Assembly (NCBI RefSeq): GCF_932526225.1
Contig: NC_064042.1
Location: forward strand, 9,830,540 to 9,894,539
Source of the DNA: Nematostella vectensis
Taxonomy: Eukaryota > Cnidaria > Anthozoa > Actiniaria > Edwardsiidae
Direction: 5' to 3'
DNA: 64,000 nt
Part shown: positions 61,301 to 64,000 of the stretch, in pieces
Numbering within the stretch: the first letter of the stretch is position 1
How the letters are laid out: every line of letters begins with the position of its first letter
Made by a program: the position numbers and the translations under genes
Notes under the pieces: model-generated
Databases searched by the model: none
The model's input: only the letters and a program-made list of their open reading frames with translations
Told to the model about the DNA's origin: nothing

Positions 61301-64000
61301 CAGCTATTGAATAAAGTTAGAATTGTTTCTTAGCTTTACGTTGTTTTTAGTTTAGTGCGTATGTGATTTTCAAGCGTACTCACTCTTTGTGTTACTGTTC
61401 ACGCGAGACACCCCGATCTCCAGTTTACCGGGTATGGCCTGCTGTTTTAACTTGTCATTGCTGCAGGGGAGAAAAAAACAAGTGGAATGTGATAAGGAAG
61501 GACAAAATGCAGGGGTGTACAACACCTTTATTGTTGTCACACATTAGTGCGAACGCACTTCTCTACAACGGCCGAAGGTCCACTTTCGGTTCTACGTGCT
61601 ATTTGTAGACAAAACTATAAAGCAAAAAGCTAGATCACTTTGGTATGTAGCCAAATCCGTGGGGATAATACAAAGGCATAGAAAAAAATCCCTCTTTGTT
61701 CTTTCGGGGGTGGTCAGATTTCTATCAGAGAACTTACCCCCCCCCCCCCCCCCCCCGGAAAACAATTAGGTCCACTTTTTCGGATTCCGCACCCCCAAGA
61801 AAAATCCTGGGTACGGGCCTGTTTCTGTCATTCATAATCCGTGAGGTGTTTTCATTGTCCAGCACTAAAATGGTTTCCAATCAGACTACCTCACCGTAAA
61901 GCGCTAACAAATAAAAAAGCACCTATGTATTTCCAATAGTGGAAGTGTGGGTGTCAGAAAGGGGTTTGGCAGTTGGAATTTGCTGATGAGAGTTCGCAGA
62001 ATACTGAAAATGGCAGTAAGGGAGACAGGGAAAAAATAAAAGCGAAACCCCCTTTTTAACATTATTGGATATGCACCTATAATTGAAGTTTGTCTTGGTG
62101 GCCACGGTAGCGCGCGTCGCAAGGTTAACTTTGTATTGGTGGCCACGGTAGCGCGCGTCGAACGGTAAATTTTGTATTGGTGGCCACGGTAGCGCGCGTC
62201 GAACGGTAAATTTTGTATTGGTGGCCACGGTAGAGTGCGTCGCACGGTTAACTTTGTATTGGTGGCCACGGTAGCGCGCGTCGCATGGTAAACTTTGTAT
62301 TGATGGCCATGGTAGTGTGTCGCATGGTAAACTTTGTACTGGTGGCCACGGTAGCGCGCGTCGCATGTAAAACTTTGTATTGATAGCCTTGGTAGCGCGC
62401 ATCGCATGGTAAACTTTGTCTTGGTGGCCACGGTAGCGCGCGTCGAATTGTAAACTTTGTATAGGTGGCCGTGGTAAAGCGAGTCGCTAAGAACGACAGA
62501 ACGACAAAGCAACTCTAAGAGCCTTGTTTAGTAACGGGATAAAGAAGACAAAGTTTTTATACCTTTTGATTGTTGAAAGGATCTTGATCATGTCTTCGTC
62601 ACTCAGCTTCTCCCGATCCTACAAGAGAAGATAGAAACGGGACTCTAGAAACACATGTAGGATCAACATATCTTCTTTTGTATATGTCGGTTATTGCAAT
62701 TAAACGGAAACCAGAATATTTACATCAGTGTGAATAAGTGTGAATAAAATTAATGAAAATAATATTGCATCAGAGGGTGTAGAGGTAGGCTTTGACACAT
62801 AAAGGAATTCGTCACGCTTACAAATACTAAATACATGAGCAAGAAAATGTACGGCAACTCTTACCTGTTTATAAATGGGTGTAAACTCTGCACTTGAATC
62901 GAGCTCGCCCTCAGTCGTAAACAGCTGCCTACAAACAGAATATGCAAATTTTAAGCTTATTTCTAAAAAAAAATTCAACATGCCTGACACAAATTCTAAA
63001 AGGGATAAGAACTGGCTTTACTTACCTACTTACTTACTTACTTACCATACAGTACAGACTGAATGTTTTTAATATTTCGTGCGTGGATTTTGAGCCCACT
63101 CAATCTATCCACGCACCACGCATAAACTAGGCATTAACTACCTTTTACGGTGAAGAGGTTGGCCGCTAAATAGAGGTACTACAGTATTTAAAAATTCTAG
63201 ATCTACATGCTGGTTAACCTACCGTGCAGCCCATCCAAATGGCATGGTGTAATGTCCTAACCGCTTACAGCACACCTCTGCCTGCCTTTGAACCTTAAGA
63301 GCGCTCTTCCTGGCATCGCCTGACTTGAGGTAGGGCTCCACGCACGAGCTGATGCTTCCTTGAAGGACCTTGTCTATTCGCACAACCAGGTAGACATCAT
63401 CGTGTGGGACAGTCACTGAGAAGATTGCCTAAGTGGAGAGAGATAATGAGTATCTTAGATATGCGGAAATGTGCGCAGCAGTTTAAAGGAGTTGTGTGCA
63501 GCGTGCTGTAGAATGGTCAACGCGAAGATTGCCTGAGAAGAGAGAGATGGAGACTATCTGACCTCTCTAATTCGGTTGACTCTACTTCCCCCTCACATGG
63601 CTTGCTACCAAGTCCCAAGCTTACTGCCCTGCTCTGTCCATTAATGCTAAGCGCTAAACAACGAAGTGACAGGTTTCTAGCACAACTTACATTAGTAGGG
63701 TATCCGAATTCCCTGTCCTTTCTGGTGTGTCCATTCCTGGTTCCCCCATTTGGCTTCTCCTCCGCCTCACCATTCTCAATAACATGTGTGCCATGAAGCA
63801 TATCCCTAACTCGAACATCATTCAAATCGCAGTGGAAATCCTCTGATAACTTAATGCCCTTTTTCGCATCAAATAACGCCAAGGTCATGAAGAACGGCTC
63901 CACGTTGATCTCAACACCGTCCGAACCCACATTAGTAAGCCGAAATAACAAGTCCTTACAAGACACTTCAAACCGACTTCCAAAGTGTTCCTTGTACACT
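19976..64000 (-). CDS. DOCK9/10/11-like: DOCK-D (zizimin, DOCK9/10/11-like) guanine nucleotide exchange factor; 45 exons, 5' partial
   Basis: Forty-five minus-strand exons join with consistent phases into about 1,635 codons. The order matches DOCK-D proteins from after the N-terminal PH/DUF3398 part: '[15 protein letters not shown]', DHR-1, helical scaffold, DHR-2. DOCK-D rather than DOCK-C (DOCK6/7/8) is indicated by 'FGWAAR', '[11 protein letters not shown]', '[10 protein letters not shown]', '[19 protein letters not shown]', '[11 protein letters not shown]', 'FPYVKKRI' and '[17 protein letters not shown]'. Human members are about 2,070 residues. Family members activate Cdc42 (DOCK10 also Rac) and control filopodia and cell shape at membranes. 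The 5' end and PH domain lie beyond 64000. After exon 45 ('LAKYIDEE') the terminal exon is not found; reading through the donor gives 12 more codons and a stop at 19937. Per-domain entries give exon positions. Confidence 0.93.
20528..20930. repeat. About 60-bp repeat, 2 full copies plus a diverged one
   Basis: The core 'cagagacaacccaacacaag' with 'atgtacgcc' is repeated at 20528-20583 and 20584-20640. A diverged version lies near 20878-20925. The repeats lie in the DOCK intron between exons 44 and 43. Confidence 0.75.
20938..21123. mobile_element. Inverted-repeat MITE-like element
   Basis: The left end tataaatccactcgcat is mirrored by atgtgagtggatttata on the right. An inner palindrome, 'tttattactgagaattatt', lies near the right arm. 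It is intronic and non-coding. Confidence 0.6.
21199..21341. mobile_element. Palindromic MITE-like element, family A copy 2
   Basis: The arms aggctaagttcaaacgt and acgtttgaacttagcct are near-perfect inverted repeats extending over about 60 bases. It is homologous to the element at 15349-15490. Confidence 0.75.
21570..22835 (-). repeat. 75-bp array copying the acceptor of DOCK exon 43, about 17 copies
   Basis: On the minus strand each unit reads through 'attgactaa' (branch-point-like), 'gtcggtgtctcag' (acceptor) and 'GTCGCGTATGATG' (the first 13 bases of exon 43), then 'gtatgcgttacgtgggtaaa'. The first unit continues into the real exon. Since 75 is a multiple of 3, long frames with a 25-residue period open on both strands. 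I consider them by-products. Confidence 0.92.
22853..23345. repeat. GATGGT microsatellite/minisatellite
   Basis: This is an imperfect simple repeat of GATGGTGGT type with longer units ('gatgacgatggtgatggcgg') repeated several times. It lies between the 75-bp array and exon 42. Confidence 0.92.
24100..24235 (+). mobile_element. Possible tRNA-derived SINE fragment
   Basis: An A-box-like 'tggaacagttgcatgggc' is followed 40 bases later by a B-box-like 'gggttcgaaactg'. The spacing fits a pol III internal promoter. No poly(A) or clear ends are visible, so this is tentative. Confidence 0.35.
24795..24838. repeat. AAC microsatellite
   Basis: An almost pure (AAC)n tract of about 14 units lies in the intron between DOCK exons 40 and 39. 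Confidence 0.95.
25448..25545 (-). repeat. About 47-bp repeat copying the acceptor of DOCK exon 39, 3 copies
   Basis: On the minus strand 'atcgtttctcag|ATgTTCGC', the acceptor and first bases of exon 39, recurs at about 25500 and, degraded, at about 25540. The nearest exon copy is the functional one by reading frame. Confidence 0.75.
26690..27265. repeat. Two tandem arrays filling the exon 36/37 intron
   Basis: The left array (about 26690-26905) has units near 65 bp with 'ggtactcatcatatataggt' and 'gatacataagtgtgtatta'. The right array (about 26950-27260) has 54-bp units with 'tattgtatggagtgtattac' and 'gcctagggctggggtgcccg'. Together they occupy nearly the whole intron. Confidence 0.9.
27610..27781. 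mobile_element. Near-palindromic MITE-like element with 70-bp arms
   Basis: 'ttccagctataag', a GCGCGC-rich block and 'gaaacctacctyaactacc' appear in mirrored order at both ends. The arms pair over about 70 bases around a short centre. It inserted in the intron after exon 35. Confidence 0.75.
27825..28234 (-). repeat. Partial tandem copies of the 3' half of DOCK exon 35
   Basis: Immediately downstream of exon 35 the minus strand repeats pieces of that exon. 'GCATGGCTAGRAAACATGGC' with 'AACACACACGAGGCGC' and a donor-like GAG|GTAAATC ends near 28145. A more diverged copy ends near 27985. Shorter copies of 'TACTCCAGTACGCC' lie between and beyond them. One copy retains a partial frame ('[14 protein letters not shown]'). 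Confidence 0.85.
28470..28700. repeat. About 70-bp repeat, 3 copies
   Basis: 'cgatgaatcaacgatgcgat', 'actttcatgaaacgata' and related strings recur three times just upstream (transcript sense) of exon 35. Confidence 0.8.
28701..32149. other. Large intron (between DOCK exons 35 and 34), left part; nothing coding seen
   Basis: This is AT-rich sequence without conserved frames. It includes a short triplicated 'gattctcacccaccaatcac' block at about 30980-31080 and homopolymer runs. I see no further feature I can support. Confidence 0.6.
32150..32375. repeat. Tandem duplication, 113 bp x 2
   Basis: Copies at 32150-32262 and 32263-32375 start atttcaatgaaaataagcca and are almost identical. Diverged relatives with 'attttgccgccaaaagc' occur near 51405 and, partly, near 24780. 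The source is therefore a dispersed element. Confidence 0.9.
33187..33461. repeat. 20-bp minisatellite, about 14 copies
   Basis: The unit tactattcacataaattaag is repeated with a C-for-A variant ('attcccat') shared by neighbouring units, which shows block duplication. A C-run at 33001-33023 lies upstream. Confidence 0.95.
33735..34672 (-). repeat. Array of 46- and 37-bp units copying the donor of DOCK exon 34
   Basis: On the minus strand, 37-bp units next to the exon contain 'AATGAAG|GTCAGTCAGTAG' then 'atttgtatttgaggcgc'. The first 12 bases include the exon end and its donor. Farther away (33735-34290) the units are 46 bp with 'ATGACGGTCAGTCAGTAG'. About 22 units in total precede or abut the real donor at 34672. 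Confidence 0.92.
34673..36467 (-). CDS. DOCK9/10/11-like: DOCK gene exons 33 and 34: approach to DHR-2
   Basis: Exon 33 (36360-36467) encodes '[18 protein letters not shown]' and '[16 protein letters not shown]'. Exon 34 (34673-34750) encodes '[18 protein letters not shown]' and ends 'ATAQMK' at ATG AAG|GTCAGT. Both are phase 0. The exon 34 donor is the edge unit of a roughly 1-kb tandem array that copies this donor sequence. Confidence 0.92.
35190..35371. mobile_element. Inverted-repeat MITE-like element
   Basis: The left arm 'gcaaactgcgccagcacctg' plus 'ccagcattgctggcgaat' is mirrored exactly on the right by 'attcgccagcaatgctgg' and 'caggtgctggcgcagtttgc'. The centre is about 80 bases with a further 'aaggaaatgtca' / 'tgacatttcctt' palindrome. 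Confidence 0.8.
35535..35620. repeat. 17-bp tandem repeat, about 5 copies
   Basis: The unit 'cgttgcgtgtgcggcct' is repeated about five times with single-base variation. Confidence 0.85.
36165..36310. repeat. About 29-bp tandem repeat, 5 copies
   Basis: 'tgtcacgcaatgcgattgac' and a short spacer recur five times just downstream (transcript sense) of the exon 33 donor. A related 'gtcacgcaatgcgtgac' occurs near 51042. Confidence 0.85.
36468..39149. other. Intron between DOCK exons 33 and 32, main part; nothing coding seen
   Basis: This is AT-rich intronic sequence. The only clear structure is a 24-bp repeat at about 38640-38770 with 'tttcaattcaaagtttacat'. The short open frames here have no recognisable similarity. 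Confidence 0.6.
39150..39475. mobile_element. Dispersed inverted-repeat element, family B copy 1
   Basis: The ends 'gacagtgctgaa' and 'ttcagcactgtc' form a terminal inverted repeat. The same element lies in opposite orientation at 55606-55916; both share 'cgcaagactagttccagtac' in one strand sense and 'gctgtacag' internally. It is non-coding. Confidence 0.75.
39679..39785. repeat. About 49-bp tandem repeat, 2.5 copies
   Basis: 'gttactgtcgacgtatttta' with 'tcccctctttccgactttgtc' is repeated twice plus a partial copy. It ends just downstream of the exon 32 donor. Confidence 0.85.
39832..56974 (-). CDS. DOCK9/10/11-like: DOCK gene exons 12-32: helical-repeat scaffold
   Basis: Exons: 56888-56974, 56695-56781, 55272-55387, 54559-54628, 53334-53456, 52845-52916, 52353-52469, 51676-51708, 51152-51235, 50428-50512, 49493-49572, 49273-49377, 48376-48724, 47590-47731, 44134-44222, 43124-43230, 42888-42932, 42078-42170, 40426-40482, 39988-40032, 39832-39912. 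Landmarks are '[16 protein letters not shown]', '[12 protein letters not shown]', '[15 protein letters not shown]', '[10 protein letters not shown]', 'SLRSFINK' and '[15 protein letters not shown]', all in family order. Exon 24 carries a Ser/Thr/Gln-rich disordered insert, which is typical and variable. Exons 25-26 are the least conserved part and may lack a small exon, although the phases fit directly. Confidence 0.9.
40075..40335. repeat. About 20-bp repeat, roughly 12 copies
   Basis: 'gagtaactcccgaatagccc' recurs with variants through the intron between DOCK exons 31 and 30. Confidence 0.9.
40555..40800 (-). repeat. 37-39-bp array resembling the exon 29 donor end, about 6 copies
   Basis: On the minus strand each unit reads 'AGTCTTAGGTCCTTCATCAA' then 'CAAG|GTACTCAATCAGGCC'. 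The first part matches the last codons of exon 29 (Ser-Leu-Arg-Ser-Phe-Ile) and its donor. This block is about 1.3 kb downstream of exon 29, near the acceptor of exon 30. Confidence 0.88.
41030..41101 (-). ncRNA. tRNA-like sequence (pol III A and B boxes), probably a pseudogene or SINE head
   Basis: The minus strand has 'GCCTCGGTGGTATAGTGG' (A box) and 'GGAGGTTCGATCCC' (B box) about 40 bases apart, followed by a T-run near 41020. The start resembles Gly or Asp tRNAs. The 3' side does not pair with the 5' acceptor strand and the anticodon stem is poor, so I do not call a functional tRNA. Confidence 0.45.
42005..42105 (-). repeat. Tandem copies of the 3' end and donor of DOCK exon 29
   Basis: On the minus strand the exon 29 end ('CTTAGGTCCTTCATTAATAAG') and GTACTCAATC recur twice more in the intron with a 39-bp spacing. 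The unit is the same as that at 40555-40800. Confidence 0.88.
42371..42577. mobile_element. MITE with 21-bp perfect terminal inverted repeats
   Basis: 'taatgcctagtgcacactag' and 'ctagtgtgcactaggcatta' are the two ends. Inside are repeated 'cataacgacatgg' motifs that also pair, so most of the element folds into one hairpin. Confidence 0.82.
43225..43500 (-). repeat. About 46-bp array with acceptor-like units beside DOCK exon 27, 6 copies
   Basis: The minus strand unit contains 'gttgtgtcacgtgtgtag|gc', like the true exon 27 acceptor 'tttgtcacgtgtgcag|GGCC'. The array begins at the exon boundary (43230) and runs upstream (transcript sense). Confidence 0.85.
43577..44003. mobile_element. Inverted-repeat element, about 430 bp
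   Basis: 'acacctatttcaa' and 'gttgtcagtgcaaatg' at the left are mirrored by 'cattgcactgacaac' and 'ttgaaataggtgt' at the right. A related half-element lies at about 25625-25700. No coding sequence is present. Confidence 0.7.
44340..44590. repeat. About 80-bp repeat with a 'gcgcgctaccgtggcc' motif, 3 copies
   Basis: 'gccaataaggatgtgagaaa' with 'cgtgctat' recurs three times. Related sequence occurs at about 59460-59690 and in the array at 62086-62490, showing a family dispersed through this gene. Confidence 0.8.
44600..46323. other. Intron between DOCK exons 26 and 25, part; nothing coding seen
   Basis: This is AT-rich with homopolymer runs. Short open frames (for example near 45306-45539, minus) have no splice context consistent with the DOCK reading frame. 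Confidence 0.55.
46324..46681. mobile_element. Dispersed element, family C copy 1
   Basis: It shares long stretches with 57241-57617, for example 'gtcattgaaatttgagcttt' and 'acgttatttgtgttttgaaa'. The ends read 'acatgacgga' and 'tccgtcatgt', suggesting inverted termini. It is non-coding. Confidence 0.75.
48770..49062. repeat. AAC-rich microsatellite
   Basis: Degenerate CAACAACAA/GACAACAA runs lie between DOCK exons 24 and 23. A second motif, 'acagcaatatgggtaa', repeats at 48745-48830. The long minus-strand Leu/Phe-rich frames here reflect the repeat. Confidence 0.85.
49590..49860. repeat. About 58-bp repeat upstream of DOCK exon 22
   Basis: 'agagcaatagagtgagaagg' and 'gtagagtcagagagcagtga' repeat four to five times. 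On the minus strand the units resemble the pyrimidine-rich tract just before the exon 22 acceptor at 49572. Confidence 0.85.
51494..51690 (-). repeat. 64-bp repeat copying the donor of DOCK exon 19, 3 copies
   Basis: On the minus strand 'TACAAAG|GTAACTTCAAATTA' recurs at 64-base spacing. The copy touching exon 19 (donor at 51675) is the real one. The two others lie 64 and 128 bases into the intron. Confidence 0.88.
53586..54068. mobile_element. Inverted-repeat element, about 480 bp
   Basis: 'ggttccgctataaaggggaa' and 'ccacccccgggctcgaat' at the left are mirrored by 'gagcccggggtggg' and 'ttcccttttatagcgaaacc' at the right. A solo end of the same family lies at about 7150-7205 in gene 1. Confidence 0.75.
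54090..54390 (-). mobile_element. tRNA-derived SINE
   Basis: The minus strand begins 'GGGGAGCCCAGGTGGCGCAG' (A box), has 'CCAGGTTCGATTCCTGG' (B box) and continues into an unrelated body with 'GTTCTCCGGTTTTCCTCC'. A 47-base segment between the boxes ('cctgtggtgagaggcacagg') is duplicated. It sits next to the element at 53586-54068. Confidence 0.7.
54697..54894. mobile_element. MITE-like inverted repeat, about 200 bp
   Basis: 'cctacttgtaggcgttggag' near the left end and 'caaacgcctccaagtagg' near the right end pair with few mismatches. 'ttcggcgagaa' / 'ttctcgccg' extends the arms inward. Confidence 0.75.
55606..55916. mobile_element. Dispersed inverted-repeat element, family B copy 2
   Basis: This is an inverted copy of the element at 39150-39475 with the same termini ('cagtgctgaa', 'ttcagcactg'). 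Confidence 0.75.
56180..56229. repeat. C-run / CA tract
   Basis: Two poly-C runs are separated by an ACAC stretch. Similar C- or G-runs occur at 7159, 10218, 16057, 20319, 33001, 57877, 58739 and 61737. Confidence 0.9.
56510..56715 (-). repeat. 98-bp duplication carrying the end and donor of DOCK exon 13
   Basis: The minus strand copy at about 56590-56625 repeats the last 28 bases of exon 13 ('GAGAAGAGCAAGATGTTGAAG'). Its donor is changed from GTAAGT to TTAAGT. The intron part 'gggggttcggaagaactccc' is duplicated as well. Confidence 0.88.
57241..57617. mobile_element. Dispersed element, family C copy 2
   Basis: It is homologous over most of its length to 46324-46681. It ends just before the exon 11 donor at 57637. 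Confidence 0.7.
57638..60125 (-). CDS. DOCK9/10/11-like: DOCK gene exons 7-11: DHR-1 (C2-like, lipid-binding) domain
   Basis: Exons: 60060-60125, 59746-59838, 59186-59324, 58637-58673, 57638-57722. They encode '[20 protein letters not shown]', '[15 protein letters not shown]', '[17 protein letters not shown]', '[14 protein letters not shown]' and 'VGYAWMPIL'. These are the strands and the F-Y-x-E-V-K-I-x-L-P / H-x-x-F-F-T-F signature of DHR-1. In the family this domain binds phosphoinositides and brings the GEF to membranes. Exon 8 uses the acceptor ttattttag, not the nearer tttacag, which would hit a stop. Confidence 0.92.
57860..58636. other. Intron between DOCK exons 11 and 10; repeat fragment only
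   Basis: It holds one copy of the element seen at 10100-10510 (about 57870-57955). No coding sequence is recognised; the plus frame at 58106-58411 has no splice or homology support. Confidence 0.55.
60240..60840 (-). repeat. About 107-bp array copying the 3' end and donor of DOCK exon 6, 5-6 copies
   Basis: Each minus-strand unit repeats about 78 bases of exon 6 (coding '[16 protein letters not shown]' and 'NNQKVFSK'). Donor AAG|GTWCGTG and 'taaacacagcattagagctt' follow. The exon-proximal unit is the real exon end. The distal copies are progressively more diverged toward 60240. Confidence 0.92.
60762..64000 (-). CDS. DOCK9/10/11-like: DOCK gene exons 1-6: region before DHR-1
   Basis: Exons: 63691-64000 (cut by the window edge), 63223-63428, 62865-62928, 62563-62618, 61384-61460, 60762-60949. 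They encode the conserved linker '[20 protein letters not shown]' and '[18 protein letters not shown]', an acidic '[11 protein letters not shown]' helix, and '[10 protein letters not shown]' leading into 'YVYPISLNF' at the edge of DHR-1. Exon 6 ends at AAG|GTTCGTG, a weaker donor than the AAG|GTACGTG seen in the downstream partial copies of the same exon end. Confidence 0.9.
62086..62490. repeat. 40-bp minisatellite, about 10 copies
   Basis: The unit combines 'ggtggccacggtagcgcgcg' with 'tcgcatggtaaactttgtat'. It lies between DOCK exons 5 and 4. The minus-strand frames here arise from the repeat. Confidence 0.93.

Noticed and set aside
61904-62512. Minus frames of 202 and 159 codons
   Set aside because: They are translations of a 40-bp minisatellite in the intron between DOCK exons 5 and 4.
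19976-64000. Assignment to DOCK-C (DOCK6/7/8)
   Set aside because: A first comparison fitted broadly, but the lobe-C motif '[16 protein letters not shown]', '[11 protein letters not shown]' and '[11 protein letters not shown]' are DOCK9/10/11-type.

Overview
This is invertebrate animal nuclear DNA: AT-rich, full of introns, with GT-AG splicing, many minisatellites, MITE-like palindromes and a BEL/Pao retrotransposon remnant. Intron density, gene content and repeat style would fit an anthozoan cnidarian such as a sea anemone. The species is an inference; nothing here proves it. No bacterial, organellar or CRISPR features are present.

Layout. Positions 1-3232 are one 40-bp minisatellite array. 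It abuts a decayed, truncated BEL/Pao gag-protease-RT remnant on the minus strand (3233-5935). Gene 1 lies on the plus strand (6672-16903): at least 9 exons encoding about 588 residues. It joins an HMG-CoA-lyase/isopropylmalate-synthase-like (DRE-TIM) barrel to a C-terminal EF-hand part and an Asp-rich tail. The intergenic stretch 16904-19975 holds poly(A) signals and repeats only. Gene 2 lies on the minus strand (19976 to beyond 64000) and converges tail-to-tail on gene 1. It is a DOCK-D (zizimin; DOCK9/10/11-type) guanine nucleotide exchange factor. I could place 45 consecutive exons by hand, about 1,635 codons, with every splice phase consistent. They run from upstream of the DHR-1 (C2-like) domain through the helical-repeat scaffold to the end of the catalytic DHR-2 domain. 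The N-terminal PH region lies beyond the right edge and the last few codons are unresolved.

How the parts relate. The two genes have no evident shared pathway. The DOCK-D protein is expected to load GTP on Cdc42 (and Rac for some members) at membranes. The gene 1 product looks like a metal-dependent acyl-lyase or condensing-type barrel with a possible calcium sensor; its substrate is unknown.

The most striking signal is structural. In both genes, tandem repeats repeatedly include or abut real exon-intron junctions, copying the splice acceptor, the donor, or the end of the exon with its donor. I see this at the last exon of gene 1 and at DOCK exons 6, 13, 19, 27, 29, 34, 35, 39 and 43, with weaker hints at exons 2, 22 and 25. 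Some arrays offer a dozen or more copies of a usable-looking splice site beside the real one. This resembles the proposal that tandem duplication of AG|GT-bearing segments creates or shifts introns, and it makes the locus a natural case for splice-site competition.
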